DNA of 64,000 nt from Variovorax boronicumulans (GTDB taxonomy: Bacteria > Pseudomonadota > Gammaproteobacteria > Burkholderiales > Burkholderiaceae_C), in contig NZ_VEDO01000023.1 in assembly GCF_007677875.1 (NCBI RefSeq), positions 34,082 to 98,081 on the forward strand, read 5' to 3'. The notes beneath the pieces are model-generated. The model saw nothing but the letters and a program-made list of their open reading frames with translations, searched no databases and was not told where the DNA came from. Every line of letters starts with the position of its first letter. The first letter of the stretch is position 1. Positions 9,279-19,311 of the stretch are shown here, piece by piece. The position numbers were made by a program, and so were the translations under genes.

Positions 9279-9932
9279 ATGAACCAGGACGATGTGTTGA
9301 AGCTGCACGAACAGCTGTCGGCGCTGGCCGACGGCGAGCTCGATGGCGCCGAGGCGGCGCGGCTGATGGCGCAGCCCGGGGATGGGCGCGAAGGCCTGCA
9401 CGCGACCTGGCAGACCTACCACCTGATCGGCGACGTGCTGCGCGGCGGCGAGCAGACCGCCGTGCATGCATCCTCCGATTTCCTGTCGCGCCTGCAGACG
9501 CGCTTGGCCCAGGAGCCGCCGCTGGCGCCCGAGCGTCCGATCGCGGTGCCTGTGGCCAAGCCCGTGGCGCTGGCCCTGCGCGACCGCGAGCCGGCCAACG
9601 ATGCGAGCTTCCGCTGGAAGATGGTGGCAGGCTGCGCTTCCTTTGTTGCTGTTGCAGCGCTGGCCTGGACCGTGGTCGGCGGCGTCGGCCCCGTGGTGCC
9701 GCAGCCCCAGATGGCGGCTGTCGAGGCGCCCGTGGTGGAGGCCAAGGCGCCACCCCAGGTCGTCGAGCAGGAGGTGCGGCTGCCCAGCGGCGAGGCGCAG
9801 GTGATGCTGCGCGATGCGCGCCTGGACGAGCTGCTGGCCGCGCACAAGCAGGCCGGCAGTTCCACGGCGCTGCAGATGCCGGTGCCCGCCGGCCTGCTGC
9901 GCAGCGCCACGTTCACGGCGCCGGAGCGTTGA
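9279..9932 (+). CDS. rseA: Anti-sigma-E factor RseA
   Basis: The 217-residue protein has an N-terminal sigma-binding domain (LHEQLSALADGELDGAEAARLM... TWQTYHLIGDVLRG), then one transmembrane segment (MVAGCASFVAVAALAWTVVGG) and a periplasmic domain. It holds RpoE at the membrane until regulated proteolysis. I use the ATG at 9279, which has AGGTG at 9268-9272; an in-frame ATG at 9264 is an alternative. Position between rpoE and rseB is typical. Confidence 0.88.
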   Translation: MNQDDVLKLHEQLSALADGELDGAEAARLMAQPGDGREGLHATWQTYHLIGDVLRGGEQTAVHASSDFLSRLQTRLAQEPPLAPERPIAVPVAKPVALALRDREPANDASFRWKMVAGCASFVAVAALAWTVVGGVGPVVPQPQMAAVEAPVVEAKAPPQVVEQEVRLPSGEAQVMLRDARLDELLAAHKQAGSSTALQMPVPAGLLRSATFTAPER

Positions 9933-9960
9933 TGGCCGGTCAAGGGTGAGTTTGCTGCCG

Positions 9961-10983
9961 ATGTCCATGTTGTCGTCCGGCCGCGCCGCGCTGGCCGCGG
10001 TCTCGCTGGGTCTGGTCGCCTGTTGCGCGCTGGCACAGGTGGCGCCCACGTCTGTCGATGCGCCGCCGGCCGCGACCGAACAGCGCAGCATCGGCGAATG
10101 GCTGACGCGCATGCACGACGCCTCGCGCAAGCGTGCCTACACCGGCACCTTCGTCGTCTCTTCGGACGCCCTGCTGGCCAGCGCGCGGATCTGGCACGCT
10201 TGCGAGGGCGAGCAACAGATCGAACGCGTGGACGCGCTGACGGGCCCGCCCCGGACCACGTTTCGCCGCAACGACCATGTCGTCACCTTCCTGCAGGACA
10301 GCAAGGTCGCCCGCATGGAAAAGCGCGAGGCTCTGGGGCTGTTCCCCAATTTGCTGCAAGCTGCCGACACCTCGATCGCCGAGTTCTACGGCGCCAAGCG
10401 GCTCGGCCAGGACCGCGTGGCCGGCTTCGAGGCCGATATCGTGCTGCTCAAGCCCAAGGACAAGCTGCGCTTCGGCTATCGGGTCTGGAGCGAGAAGAAG
10501 TCCGGCCTGGTGATCAAGCTGCAGACGCTGGACGTGGACGGCAAGGTGCTCGAGCAGGCGGCTTTTTCCGAACTGCAGATCGATGCGCCGGTGCGGCTGG
10601 AAAGCCTGGCGCGCATGATGAACAAGACGTCCGGCTACCGCACCGAACGCGTGGAGACGCTGGCCGCGGACCCGGCCACCGAGGGCTGGACCCTCAGCGA
10701 GCCCGTGCCGGGCTTTCGCTCCATGAGCTGCATCAAGCGCGCACCCGAGCCGGGCATGGCGCCCAGCACCATGCAATGGGTGTTCTCCGATGGCCTGGCC
10801 TCGGTATCGTTGTTCGTCGAGCCCTACGATGCGCAGCGCCACCTCAAGGAAGGCTTGGTCGGCATGGGCGCGACACAATCCCTGATGCGGCGTAGCGACG
10901 ACTGGTGGCTGACTGCCGTGGGCGAGGTGCCGGTGACCACGCTCAAGAGCTTTGCCGCCGCATTGCAGCGCACCCGCAAATAG
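9961..10983 (+). CDS. rseB: Sigma-E regulatory protein RseB/MucB
   Basis: The 340-residue periplasmic protein has a signal peptide (ALAAVSLGLVACCALAQ) and the MucB/RseB core: YTGTFVVSSD, RIWHACEGEQQIERVDALTGPPR and the C-terminal SDGLASVSLFVE domain. RseB binds RseA and senses mislocalised lipopolysaccharide, protecting RseA from cleavage. Starts at 9961 or 9967 (ATG) or 9946 (GTG) are all possible; the signal peptide is unaffected. Confidence 0.9.
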   Translation: MSMLSSGRAALAAVSLGLVACCALAQVAPTSVDAPPAATEQRSIGEWLTRMHDASRKRAYTGTFVVSSDALLASARIWHACEGEQQIERVDALTGPPRTTFRRNDHVVTFLQDSKVARMEKREALGLFPNLLQAADTSIAEFYGAKRLGQDRVAGFEADIVLLKPKDKLRFGYRVWSEKKSGLVIKLQTLDVDGKVLEQAAFSELQIDAPVRLESLARMMNKTSGYRTERVETLAADPATEGWTLSEPVPGFRSMSCIKRAPEPGMAPSTMQWVFSDGLASVSLFVEPYDAQRHLKEGLVGMGATQSLMRRSDDWWLTAVGEVPVTTLKSFAAALQRTRK

Positions 10984-11030
10984 ATGAGCCATGGGGCAAG
11001 CCCCACGAACCAATGCATGAAGAGAGGTGG

Positions 11031-12497
11031 ATGACGATGTCTAGCTTCGCCGCACGACAACTGCGCGTGCAGGCCATGGCCTGGGCCATGGCGCTCACTG
11101 CAACCCTGGCGTTCGCGCCGCACCAGCCGGTGCAGGCGCAGCAGGTCCGGGGCCTGCCGGACTTCACGGACCTGGTCGACCAGGTCGGCCCCTCCGTCGT
11201 GAACATCCGCACTGTCGAGCGCGCAGCCGCGCGATCCGGCCCGGGCGGCACCGACGAGGAGATGCTGGAGTTCTTCCGCCGCTTCGGCATTCCGCTGCCC
11301 AACGTCCCGCGCCAGGGACCGCGCCCGCAGCAGCCCGATGGCGAGTCGCAACCGCGCGGTGTCGGATCCGGTTTCATCCTGACGTCCGATGGCCTGATCA
11401 TGACCAACCACCATGTGGTCGACGGCGCCGACGAGGTGCTGGTCACGCTGACCGACAAGCGCGAATTCAAGGCCAAACTGATCGGCTCGGACAAGCGCAC
11501 GGATGTGGCCGTCGTGAAGATCGATGCCACCGGCCTGCCGGCGGTCAAGCTGGGCGATGTCAACCGCTTGCGCGTGGGCGAGTGGGTCATGGCCATCGGC
11601 TCGCCGTTTGGGCTGGAGAACTCGGTCACGGCAGGCATTGTCAGCGCCAAGCAGCGCGACACGGGCGACTACCTGCCCTTCATCCAGACCGACGTGGCGA
11701 TCAACCCCGGCAACTCGGGCGGGCCCCTGATCAACATGCGTGGTGAGGTGGTCGGCATCAACAGCCAGATCTACTCGCGCTCCGGCGGCTTCATGGGCAT
11801 CTCGTTCGCGATTCCCATCGACGAGGCCACGCGTGTCAGTGAGCAGTTGCGTGCCACGGGCCGGGTCTCGCGCGGAAAGATCGGCGTGCAGATCGAACAG
11901 GTCACCAAAGAGGTGGCCGAGTCCATCGGCCTGGGCAAACCGCAGGGCGCACTGGTGCGCAGTGTGGAGCCCGGCTCGCCAGCGGAGAAGGCCGGCATCG
12001 AGGCGGGCGACATCATCACGCGCTTCGACGGCAAGACCATCGAACGCTTCGGCGAACTGCCGCGTCAGGTCGGCAACACCAAGCCTGGCACCAGGAGCGC
12101 GATCACGGTGTTCCGGCGCGGGGCGACCAAGGAGCTCAGCATCTTGGTTGCCGAGATCGAGGCCGATGCGCCCGTGGCCAAGGCACCTGCCAAGGAAGAG
12201 AAGCCCAAGGGCTCTGCGGCTGGACAAGCCCTGGGCCTCGTCGTCAGCGAAGTGCCCGAGGCGCAGAAGAAGGAGATGCGCATCAAGGGCGGCGTGAGGG
12301 TCGATGCCGCCACCGAGGGGGCCGCCCAGGCCGGCCTGCGTGAGGGCGACGTGATCGTGGCCATTGCCAACACGGAAATCACCGGCGTGAAGGACTTCGA
12401 AGCCACCATCGCGAAGGTCGACCGCAGCAAGCCCGTGAACGTGCTGTTCCGTCGCGGCGACTGGGCGCAGTACGCCCTGATTCGCGCGCAGCGCTGA
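11031..12497 (+). CDS. DegP/MucD-type periplasmic serine protease (HtrA family)
   Basis: The 488-residue protein has a signal peptide ending near VQAQQ, a trypsin-like domain with H128 (MTNHHVV), D158 (KRTDVAVV) and S229 (NPGNSGGPL), and two PDZ domains (about residues 285-380 and 395-485). It degrades or refolds damaged envelope proteins. Location after rpoE-rseA-rseB matches mucD of the algU cluster and suggests RpoE control. The ATG at 11031 sits four bases after AGAGAGG; ATGs at 11013 and 11037 are in frame. Confidence 0.94.
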   Translation: MTMSSFAARQLRVQAMAWAMALTATLAFAPHQPVQAQQVRGLPDFTDLVDQVGPSVVNIRTVERAAARSGPGGTDEEMLEFFRRFGIPLPNVPRQGPRPQQPDGESQPRGVGSGFILTSDGLIMTNHHVVDGADEVLVTLTDKREFKAKLIGSDKRTDVAVVKIDATGLPAVKLGDVNRLRVGEWVMAIGSPFGLENSVTAGIVSAKQRDTGDYLPFIQTDVAINPGNSGGPLINMRGEVVGINSQIYSRSGGFMGISFAIPIDEATRVSEQLRATGRVSRGKIGVQIEQVTKEVAESIGLGKPQGALVRSVEPGSPAEKAGIEAGDIITRFDGKTIERFGELPRQVGNTKPGTRSAITVFRRGATKELSILVAEIEADAPVAKAPAKEEKPKGSAAGQALGLVVSEVPEAQKKEMRIKGGVRVDAATEGAAQAGLREGDVIVAIANTEITGVKDFEATIAKVDRSKPVNVLFRRGDWAQYALIRAQR

Positions 12498-12554
12498 GCG
12501 GATCGCCGGCGTCAAAGGCCCCAACCTCTGCTCAGGTTTGCAGAGGATGGGGAT

Positions 12555-12595
12555 GGTCGATGGTGGCGTCGAAGCCACTCCGACCTGTTTTTTTT
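12555..12595 (+). terminator. Rho-independent terminator ending the rpoE-rseAB-degP operon
   Basis: A two-part stem, GGTCG (12555-12559) with CGACC (12581-12585) and inner GTGGC (12563-12567) with GCCAC (12574-12578), is followed by TG and eight T residues. A second hairpin just upstream (CCTCTGC 12525-12531 with GCAGAGG 12540-12546) may reinforce it. Confidence 0.85.
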
Positions 12596-12596
12596 C

Positions 12597-12887
12597 TCAG
12601 TATTTTTCAGTGATCGAGAAGTTAGTGCCCGCCTGCTTTAGCGGGTCATCAAGCGGTTTGGATAGAATCCTCAGCGCATTCACGACGTCTTTGGCATATT
12701 GACCCCTTTGGCGCCCCACGATGCGGGATGCCAACTGCCAAGAGGCGTACGATCCACAGGGCGCCCACAAGTTGTCCAGAGACCTATTCCCAAGTCTTGT
12801 GGATAAGCTGTAGATAAAATGCCTGTTGTGACCCTGCAACGACCCCTTGAACCGGTTCCTGCGGCTATGCAGTTCAGCCTTTTTGCC
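12597..12887. other. AT-richer non-coding stretch between degP and lepA
   Basis: This part of the 511-base gap is visibly less GC-rich than its neighbours. It contains no open frame I can support; an 80-codon minus-strand frame (12597-12839) has no recognisable domain and no ribosome-binding site. TAAAAT at 12815-12820 is a possible plus-strand -10. Confidence 0.5.
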
Positions 12888-12969
12888 TACAATGAAGTTC
12901 CAACTATCGCAGTTGCCAAAGATTGTTGGTTCTGGGCGCGTCGTTGATCGACGCGCCCTTTTTCTTTTT
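12888..12969 (+). ncRNA. Candidate small RNA or lepA leader RNA
   Basis: A TACAAT -10 hexamer at 12888-12893 would start a transcript near 12900 that ends about 70 bases later at a strong intrinsic terminator, 40 bases before lepA. CCAAC with GTTGG can form an upper hairpin around AACT/AGTT. No convincing -35 is seen. It could be an independent small RNA or a prematurely ended lepA leader. I do not recognise an RNA family. Confidence 0.35.
12934..12969 (+). terminator. Strong rho-independent terminator upstream of lepA
   Basis: A perfect 10-bp stem, GGGCGCGTCG (12934-12943) with CGACGCGCCC (12949-12958) and a 5-base loop, is followed by TTTTTCTTTTT. It cannot serve degP, which has its own terminator 340 bases earlier, so something must be transcribed into it. 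Confidence 0.9.
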
Positions 12970-13008
12970 GTGCGCCCTCTAAATTCAATTACTTAAAGCT
13001 TCCCGTTG

Positions 13009-14823
13009 ATGCAGCACATCAGAAATTTTTCGATCATCGCGCACATCGACCACGGCAAATCGACGCTTGCAGACCGCTTGATCCAACGCTGCGGCGGCCT
13101 CGCGGAGCGCGAGATGGAGGCCCAGGTGCTCGATTCGATGGACATCGAAAAAGAGCGTGGGATAACTATCAAGGCACAGACCGCGGCACTGCAATACAAG
13201 GCGCGCGACGGCAAGGTCTACAACCTCAACCTCATCGACACACCGGGCCACGTGGACTTCTCGTACGAGGTCAGCCGCTCGCTGTCCGCATGCGAGGGCG
13301 CGCTGCTCGTCGTCGATGCGAGCCAAGGTGTGGAAGCGCAGACCGTGGCGAACTGCTACACGGCGCTGGACCTCGGCGTGGAGGTCGTGCCGGTGCTCAA
13401 CAAGATGGACCTGCCGCAGGCCGATCCCGACACTGCGCGCGCCGAGATCGAGGACGTGATCGGCATCGATGCGAGCGATGCGATCCCGTGCTCGGCCAAG
13501 ACCGGCATGGGCATCGACGAGATTCTCGAAGCCATCGTTGCCAAGGTGCCGGCACCGCGCGGCAACCCCGACACGCCGGCGCTGCGCGCCATGATCATCG
13601 ACAGTTGGTTCGATGCCTACGTGGGCGTGGTCATGCTCGTGCGCGTGGTCGATGGCCGCCTGGCCAAGGGCGACCGCATCAAGATGATGGCCAGCGGCGC
13701 GACCTACAACGCCGACAACCTGGGTGTCTTCACACCGGCCAACCAACCGCGCGACGCGCTCGAAGCCGGTGAGGTGGGCTACATCATCGCGGGCATCAAG
13801 GAACTGCAGGCCGCGCGCGTGGGCGACACCGTGACGCTCGTGAAGGCCGGCAGCGGCGGGGCCGCCTACACGGCCACCGAACCGCTGCCTGGCTTCAAGG
13901 AGATCCAGCCCCAGGTATTTGCGGGCCTGTACCCGACCGAGGCGAGCGAGTACGACGCCTTGCGCGACAGCCTGGAGAAACTCAAGCTCAACGACGCGTC
14001 GCTTCACTACGAACCCGAGGTCTCGCAGGCGCTGGGCTTCGGCTTCCGCTGCGGCTTCCTGGGCCTGTTGCACATGGAGATCGTGCAAGAGCGGCTCGAG
14101 CGCGAGTTCGACCAGGATCTGATCACGACCGCGCCCAGCGTGGTCTACCAGGTGGTCAAGAACGACGGCGAAGTGCTGATGGTCGAGAACCCGTCCAAGA
14201 TGCCCGACATCGGCAAGACGGCCGAGATCCGCGAGCCTATCGTGACCGTCCACCTGTACATGCCGCAGGACTACGTGGGCCCGGTCATGACGCTGGCCAA
14301 CCAGAAGCGCGGCGTGCAGATCAACATGGCCTACCACGGCCGCCAGGTCATGCTGACCTACGAGATGCCGCTGGGCGAGATCGTGCTGGACTTCTTCGAC
14401 AAGCTCAAATCCGTGAGCCGCGGCTACGCCTCGATGGACTACGAGTTCAAGGAGTACCGCGCCTCCGACGTGGTCAAGGTCGACATCCTGCTCAACGGCG
14501 ACAAGGTCGACGCGCTGTCCATCATCGTGCACCGCAGCCAGTCGCAGTACCGCGGCCGCGCTGTCGTGGCCAAGATGCGCGAGATCATTTCGCGCCAGAT
14601 GTACGACGTGGCGATCCAGGCCGCCATCGGGGCCAACATCATCGCGCGTGAGACAATCAAGGCTTTGCGCAAGAACGTCCTGGCCAAGTGCTACGGCGGC
14701 GACATCACCCGCAAGCGCAAGCTCCTCGAAAAACAAAAGGCTGGCAAGAAACGCATGAAGCAGATTGGCTCGGTGGAAGTTCCTCAGGAGGCCTTCCTGG
14801 CCATTTTGCAGGTGGAGGACTGA
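13009..14823 (+). CDS. lepA: Elongation factor 4 (LepA), back-translocating GTPase
   Basis: The 604-residue translational GTPase has G1 in [11 protein letters not shown]3 in DTPGHVDF and G4 in NKMD, domain II after residue 190, and the LepA-specific C-terminal domain ([29 protein letters not shown]). It acts on stalled or mistranslocated ribosomes. The ATG at 13009 gives the family N-terminus [14 protein letters not shown]. The stop shares one base with the lepB start. Confidence 0.97.
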   Translation: MQHIRNFSIIAHIDHGKSTLADRLIQRCGGLAEREMEAQVLDSMDIEKERGITIKAQTAALQYKARDGKVYNLNLIDTPGHVDFSYEVSRSLSACEGALLVVDASQGVEAQTVANCYTALDLGVEVVPVLNKMDLPQADPDTARAEIEDVIGIDASDAIPCSAKTGMGIDEILEAIVAKVPAPRGNPDTPALRAMIIDSWFDAYVGVVMLVRVVDGRLAKGDRIKMMASGATYNADNLGVFTPANQPRDALEAGEVGYIIAGIKELQAARVGDTVTLVKAGSGGAAYTATEPLPGFKEIQPQVFAGLYPTEASEYDALRDSLEKLKLNDASLHYEPEVSQALGFGFRCGFLGLLHMEIVQERLEREFDQDLITTAPSVVYQVVKNDGEVLMVENPSKMPDIGKTAEIREPIVTVHLYMPQDYVGPVMTLANQKRGVQINMAYHGRQVMLTYEMPLGEIVLDFFDKLKSVSRGYASMDYEFKEYRASDVVKVDILLNGDKVDALSIIVHRSQSQYRGRAVVAKMREIISRQMYDVAIQAAIGANIIARETIKALRKNVLAKCYGGDITRKRKLLEKQKAGKKRMKQIGSVEVPQEAFLAILQVED

Positions 14824-15791
14824 TGCCGGTTCTCACCGCTGCGATCCTCGCCGGCTTCGTCGCCTACGCGGGGGCCTGGTACCTTGGGCGCCTGGAAGGC
14901 AACTTCGCGCTGCTGCTGTTCCTTGCAACGCTCGTCACGGGCCTGTACTGGCTGGCCGAGCGCCTCTATTTCCTGCCGCGCCGGCGCAAGGCCGTGGCGC
15001 AGCTCGAGCAGCAGACCGCGCAACGCCAGCAGGACTTGGCCGCCAAGGGCATCACACAGGTCGACAACGTGGACGTGGCGGAGGCCAAGAGCCGGCTGCT
15101 CATGCAGCCCTGGTGGCTGGACTGGACCGCCGGATTGTTCCCGGTGATCCTGGTCGTATTCCTGCTGCGCTCCTTTCTGTTCGAGCCGTTCAAGATCCCC
15201 TCGGGCTCGATGATTCCGACGCTGCTCGTGGGCGACCTGATCCTGGTCAACAAGTACCACTACGGCATCCGACTGCCAGTCCTCAACACCAAGATCACCG
15301 AAGGCAAGCCGCTGCAGCGCGGCGACGTGGTGGTGTTCCGCTATCCGCCCAAGCCCAGCCTGGACTACATCAAGCGCGTGGTCGGCGTGCCTGGCGACGA
15401 GGTGGCCTACCTGAACAAGCGCCTGACCGTGAACGGCCAGCCCGTGCCCATCAGTTCCGTGCCCGAGTTCTTCGACCAGGACGCGATGCGCTATTTCAAG
15501 CAGTACGAAGAAAAGCTCGGTGAGAAGCCGCACCGTCTGCTGATCGACGACGACCGTCCGGCCTTCATCCCTGGCGTGGAGAACTTCGCCTTCAAGGACC
15601 AGTGCCGCTACAGCGTGGAAGGCGTGGTCTGCAAGGTGCCCGAGGGCAACTACTTCATGATGGGCGACAACCGCGACAACTCGCTGGACTCGCGCTACTG
15701 GGGCTTCGTGCCGGACGCCAACATCGTCGGCAAGGCCTTCTTCATCTGGATGAACTTCGGCAGTTTCGGGCGCATCGGCGCCTTCAATTGA
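14823..15791 (+). CDS. lepB: Signal peptidase I
   Basis: The 322-residue inner-membrane protease removes signal peptides from exported proteins. Two N-terminal membrane segments (about 5-20 and 28-45) and a third at 103-118 anchor it. The catalytic dyad is S129 in PSGSMIPT and K184 in DYIKRVVGVPGD, and MMGDNRDNSLDSRYWG is the conserved box E. It follows lepA directly (TGATG overlap), as in most proteobacteria. Confidence 0.96.
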   Translation: MPVLTAAILAGFVAYAGAWYLGRLEGNFALLLFLATLVTGLYWLAERLYFLPRRRKAVAQLEQQTAQRQQDLAAKGITQVDNVDVAEAKSRLLMQPWWLDWTAGLFPVILVVFLLRSFLFEPFKIPSGSMIPTLLVGDLILVNKYHYGIRLPVLNTKITEGKPLQRGDVVVFRYPPKPSLDYIKRVVGVPGDEVAYLNKRLTVNGQPVPISSVPEFFDQDAMRYFKQYEEKLGEKPHRLLIDDDRPAFIPGVENFAFKDQCRYSVEGVVCKVPEGNYFMMGDNRDNSLDSRYWGFVPDANIVGKAFFIWMNFGSFGRIGAFN

Positions 15792-15802
15792 GGAGGCAGA
15801 CA

Positions 15803-16171
15803 GTGCGGACTTTCCTGCAGCATCGCCGTCTGGGCGGCCGGCAGACCGGCCTGAGTTTTTTCGGCGTGGTCTTCATCGGCGCCATCGTGGTGTTCTGCTT
15901 CGTCGTCGGCGCCAAGGTGGTGCCGACGGTCGTGGAGTACCAGGCGATCCGCAAGGCGGCCGACCGTGCCGCGGCCGGCACCACGGTGGCCGAGGTCCGC
16001 GCGCTGTTCGACCGCTCTGCCGCCGTGGACGATATCTCGTCCATCAAGGGCTCGGATCTTGCCGTCAGCAAGGAAGGCGACAAAGTCGTCGTGGCCTTCG
16101 CCTACAACAAGGAAATCGCGCTGTTCGGCCCAGCCTACCTGCTGCTCAAGTACACGGGCCGGTCCCGCTGA
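15803..16171 (+). CDS. DUF4845 family membrane protein
   Basis: The 122-residue protein has a basic N-terminus (RTFLQHRRLGGRQ), one transmembrane helix (GLSFFGVVFIGAIVVFCFVVG) and a small periplasmic domain ending FGPAYLLLKYTGRSR. This is the DUF4845 layout, regularly found between lepB and rnc in beta- and gammaproteobacteria; the function is unknown. GTG at 15803 is chosen because GAGGAGG at 15790-15796 lies at ideal distance. Confidence 0.8.
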   Translation: MRTFLQHRRLGGRQTGLSFFGVVFIGAIVVFCFVVGAKVVPTVVEYQAIRKAADRAAAGTTVAEVRALFDRSAAVDDISSIKGSDLAVSKEGDKVVVAFAYNKEIALFGPAYLLLKYTGRSR

Positions 16172-16180
16172 TGTCCCCGA

Positions 16181-16864
16181 GTGAATCCTGACCTGGCGGC
16201 GCTGCAGCAGCGCCTGCATTACCGCTTCTCCGACGAGCGCCTGCTGCTGCGTGCCGTCACCCACCGCAGCTTCTCGGCCGACCACAACGAGCGCCTGGAA
16301 TTTCTGGGCGATTCGGTGCTGAACCTTTCGATCTCCGGCCTGCTGTACCAGCGGCTGGCCGATCTGCCTGAAGGCGACCTCTCGCGCGTGCGCGCCAACC
16401 TCGTCAAGCAGGACACGCTGCACGGCATCGCCCTCGGCCTGGACCTGGCCGCGGTGCTGCGCCTGGGCGAGGGCGAGGCGCGCTCGGGCGGCTTCAAGCG
16501 GCCGTCCATCCTGGCCGATGCGCTGGAGGCGGTGATCGGCGCCACCTACCTGGACGGCGGCTTCGCGTCGGCCGAAGCTCTCGTGCAGCGCCTGTTCGCC
16601 AAGATTGCGATCAACCCGCAGATGCAGGCCATCGGCAAGGACGCGAAGACGGCCTTGCAGGAGTGGCTGCAAGGCCGCAAGATGAAGCTGCCGGCCTACA
16701 CCGTGGTCAGCACGCTGGGCGCGGCCCATAGCCAGACCTTCGACGTAGAGTGCGCCATCGAGGAGTTGGGTCTGCGCGAACGCGGCATCGGCGGCTCCCG
16801 CCGCGCCGGCGAGCAGGCCGCCGCTGCTGCGATGCTGGCCAAACTGAAAGCGAGCAAGCCATGA
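16181..16864 (+). CDS. rnc: Ribonuclease III
   Basis: The 227-residue double-strand-specific endonuclease processes rRNA precursors and other structured RNAs. The signature [14 protein letters not shown] is at residues 36-49, a second acidic site is in [14 protein letters not shown], and a double-stranded RNA-binding domain fills the C-terminal third. It starts with GTG at 16181; an ATG ten bases upstream is out of frame and encodes only six codons. The stop overlaps era (ATGA). Confidence 0.95.
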   Translation: MNPDLAALQQRLHYRFSDERLLLRAVTHRSFSADHNERLEFLGDSVLNLSISGLLYQRLADLPEGDLSRVRANLVKQDTLHGIALGLDLAAVLRLGEGEARSGGFKRPSILADALEAVIGATYLDGGFASAEALVQRLFAKIAINPQMQAIGKDAKTALQEWLQGRKMKLPAYTVVSTLGAAHSQTFDVECAIEELGLRERGIGGSRRAGEQAAAAAMLAKLKASKP

Positions 16865-17805
16865 GCGAGCCAAATGTCCCCACGGTGCCCGAGGCACCCC
16901 CTTCCTCCGATGGCCAGCGCTGCGGCCTGATCGCCATCGTCGGCAAGCCCAACGTGGGCAAGTCCACGCTGCTCAACGCGCTGGTGGGCCAGAAGATCAG
17001 CATCACCTCGCGCAAGGCGCAGACCACGCGCCACCGCATCACGGGCATGCGCACCGTGGGCGCCACGCAGTTCGTGTTCGTCGACACCCCGGGCTTCCAG
17101 ACCCGGCACGACAACGCGCTGAACCGTTCGCTGAACAAGACCGTGCTGGGCGCCGTCGGCGACGTGGACCTGGTGCTGTTCGTGGTCGAGGCCGGCAGCT
17201 TCACGCTGGCCGATGCCAAGGTGCTGTCGCTGCTCAAGCCGGGCGTACCGGTCGTGTTGCTGGCGAACAAGCTGGACAACGTTCACCGCCGCGCGGAGAT
17301 CGCGCCGTGGCTCAAGTCCATGCAGGAGCGCCATGCCTTCGCCGAGTTCGTGCCCATGTCGGCCAAGAACCCCAAGGACATCGAGCGCCTGTTCGCCATC
17401 TGCGAGAAGTATTTGCCCGAGCAGGCCTGGTGGTATGCCGAGGACGAACTGACCGACCGCAGCGAGAAGTTCCTGGTCAGCGAGACCATCCGCGAGAAGC
17501 TGTTCCGGCTGACCGGCGACGAGCTACCCTACACCTCCACCGTCGTGATCGACCAGTTCAACGAGGAGCCCGGCAAGACCAGCAGCCGCATGGTGCGCAT
17601 CGCCGCCACCATCGTGGTCGAGCGCGACGGGCACAAGGCCATGGTGATCGGCGACAAGGGCGAACGCATCAAGCGCATCGGCACCGAGGCGCGCGTCGAG
17701 CTCGAGAAGCTGCTCGACGCCAAGGTCTTCATCGAGTTGTGGGTCAAGGTGCGTTCGGGCTGGGCCGACGACGAAGCGCGCGTGCGCTCGTTCGGTTACG
17801 AGTGA
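16861..17805 (+). CDS. era: GTPase Era
   Basis: The 314-residue GTPase binds 16S rRNA and helps assemble the 30S subunit. G1 is GKPNVGKST (residues 28-36), G3 DTPGF, G4 NKLD, and a KH domain near the C-terminus holds [13 protein letters not shown]. Translation is coupled to rnc by a four-base overlap. An open frame extends upstream but lies within rnc. Confidence 0.96.
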   Translation: MSEPNVPTVPEAPPSSDGQRCGLIAIVGKPNVGKSTLLNALVGQKISITSRKAQTTRHRITGMRTVGATQFVFVDTPGFQTRHDNALNRSLNKTVLGAVGDVDLVLFVVEAGSFTLADAKVLSLLKPGVPVVLLANKLDNVHRRAEIAPWLKSMQERHAFAEFVPMSAKNPKDIERLFAICEKYLPEQAWWYAEDELTDRSEKFLVSETIREKLFRLTGDELPYTSTVVIDQFNEEPGKTSSRMVRIAATIVVERDGHKAMVIGDKGERIKRIGTEARVELEKLLDAKVFIELWVKVRSGWADDEARVRSFGYE

Positions 17806-17809
17806 GCAT

Positions 17810-18559
17810 GTGGCCGTTCGACGCGTCCTCGACGAGCCGGCCTATGTGCTGCACCGCTACGACTGGAGCGAGTCCAGCCTGATCCTGGACGTGTTCACGC
17901 GCCGCCACGGCCGGGTAGCGCTGGTGGCCAAAGGCGCCAAGCGGCCCAGTTCGAGTTTTCGCCCCGTGCTGCTGCCGCTGCAGGCCTTGCGCCTGGCCTT
18001 CGGCGGCGATGGCGAGATCCGCACGCTCAAGGGCGCGGAGTGGGGCGGCGGCCATGTCATGCCGACCGGCGACGCGTTGCTGGCCGGCTACTACCTCAAC
18101 GAGCTGCTGCAGCGCCTGCTGGCGCGCGAGGATGCGCATCCCGAACTCTTCGATGCCTACGGCCAGGCCGTGGCGCTGCTGGCATCCGAGCACGGCGAGG
18201 CGCTGCAGCCCGTGCTGCGCGCCTTCGAGCTGCTGCTGCTGCGCGAGACCGGCGTGCTGCCCGCATTGGATCTGCAGACCGCCACGCTGGCACCGCTCGA
18301 TCCGGCCACCCAGTACACCCTGGTGCCCGAGGGCGGCCTGCGCGAGCGCCACGGCGACGACCGGGCCGGCCTGTCGGGCGCGCAATGGGCTGCTCTGCAC
18401 GACGCCATGCAGGACGCGGCGCCCTTCATGGCCACGCTGCATGCGGGCGCCCACCTGGCGTCCGCGCTCAAGCCGCAGCTGCGCACCGTGCTGCACTACC
18501 ATTGCGGCGGCACCCCGCTGCACACACGGCAGCTGATGATGGACCTGCAAGCCCTATGA
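17810..18559 (+). CDS. recO: DNA repair protein RecO
   Basis: The 249-residue protein has the N-terminal OB-fold ([38 protein letters not shown]) and a helical C-terminal domain ([26 protein letters not shown]). RecO works with RecR to load RecA at single-strand gaps. The start is GTG at 17810; an ATG at 17808 is two bases ahead in another frame. It sits in the conserved era-recO-pdxJ-acpS order. Confidence 0.9.
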   Translation: MAVRRVLDEPAYVLHRYDWSESSLILDVFTRRHGRVALVAKGAKRPSSSFRPVLLPLQALRLAFGGDGEIRTLKGAEWGGGHVMPTGDALLAGYYLNELLQRLLAREDAHPELFDAYGQAVALLASEHGEALQPVLRAFELLLLRETGVLPALDLQTATLAPLDPATQYTLVPEGGLRERHGDDRAGLSGAQWAALHDAMQDAAPFMATLHAGAHLASALKPQLRTVLHYHCGGTPLHTRQLMMDLQAL

Positions 18560-19311
18560 CCACCCACTCCCCCAAGCGTTGCGCGCTGTCCGTCAACGTC
18601 AACAAGGTCGCGCTGGTGCGCAACACGCGGCACCTGGGCATCCCGAGCGTGCTGCGCGCGGCGGAGCTGTGCCTCGCGGCCGGCGCGCAAGGCATCACCG
18701 TGCACCCGCGGCCCGATGCGCGCCACATCCGCGCCGACGACGTGCACGAACTGGCCGCGCTCATGAAAGCCTGGCCCGACCGCGAATACAACATCGAAGG
18801 CAACCCGTTCCAGAACCTCATGGACTTCGTGCGCGCCGTGCGGCCCGCGCAGTGCACCTTCGTGCCCGACAGCGAAGACCAGTTCACGAGCGACCATGGT
18901 TGGGATCTGGCCAAGGACGGTGAGCGGTTGCGCCCGCTGATCGCCGAGGCCCAGGCCCTGGGTGTGCGTGTAAGCCTGTTCATGGACCCGCTGCCGCCAG
19001 CCATGAACGCGGCCCGCGCCGTGGGCGCCGACCGTGTGGAGCTCTACACCGAGCCCTATGCGGCGGCCTTCGGCGGCCCGCGCCAGGCCGAGGTGCTGCA
19101 GGCCTTCGCGCAGTCTGCCCAGGCAGCGGCTGCGGCCGGCCTGGGCGTCAACGCCGGCCACGATCTCAACCGCGACAACCTCACGCCTTTCCTGGCCGCC
19201 TGTCCGGCCGTGCAGGAGGTCTCCATCGGCCACGCCCTCGTCGCCGATGCGCTGGAGCTGGGCTACAGCGAAACTGTGCGCGCCTACCTGGCCTGCATCG
19301 CCGCCGCATGA
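18556..19311 (+). CDS. pdxJ: Pyridoxine 5'-phosphate synthase
   Basis: The 251-residue TIM-barrel enzyme joins 1-deoxyxylulose 5-phosphate with aminoacetone phosphate to make vitamin B6. Conserved stretches are [28 protein letters not shown], the Glu in EYNIEGNP, and GVNAGHDLN. It overlaps recO and acpS by four bases on each side. Confidence 0.96.
   Translation: MTTHSPKRCALSVNVNKVALVRNTRHLGIPSVLRAAELCLAAGAQGITVHPRPDARHIRADDVHELAALMKAWPDREYNIEGNPFQNLMDFVRAVRPAQCTFVPDSEDQFTSDHGWDLAKDGERLRPLIAEAQALGVRVSLFMDPLPPAMNAARAVGADRVELYTEPYAAAFGGPRQAEVLQAFAQSAQAAAAAGLGVNAGHDLNRDNLTPFLAACPAVQEVSIGHALVADALELGYSETVRAYLACIAAA

Noticed and set aside
12597..12839. 80-codon minus-strand frame in the degP-lepA gap
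   Set aside because: No ribosome-binding site and no recognisable family; composition differs from its neighbours, but coding cannot be supported. It could be an old gene remnant.
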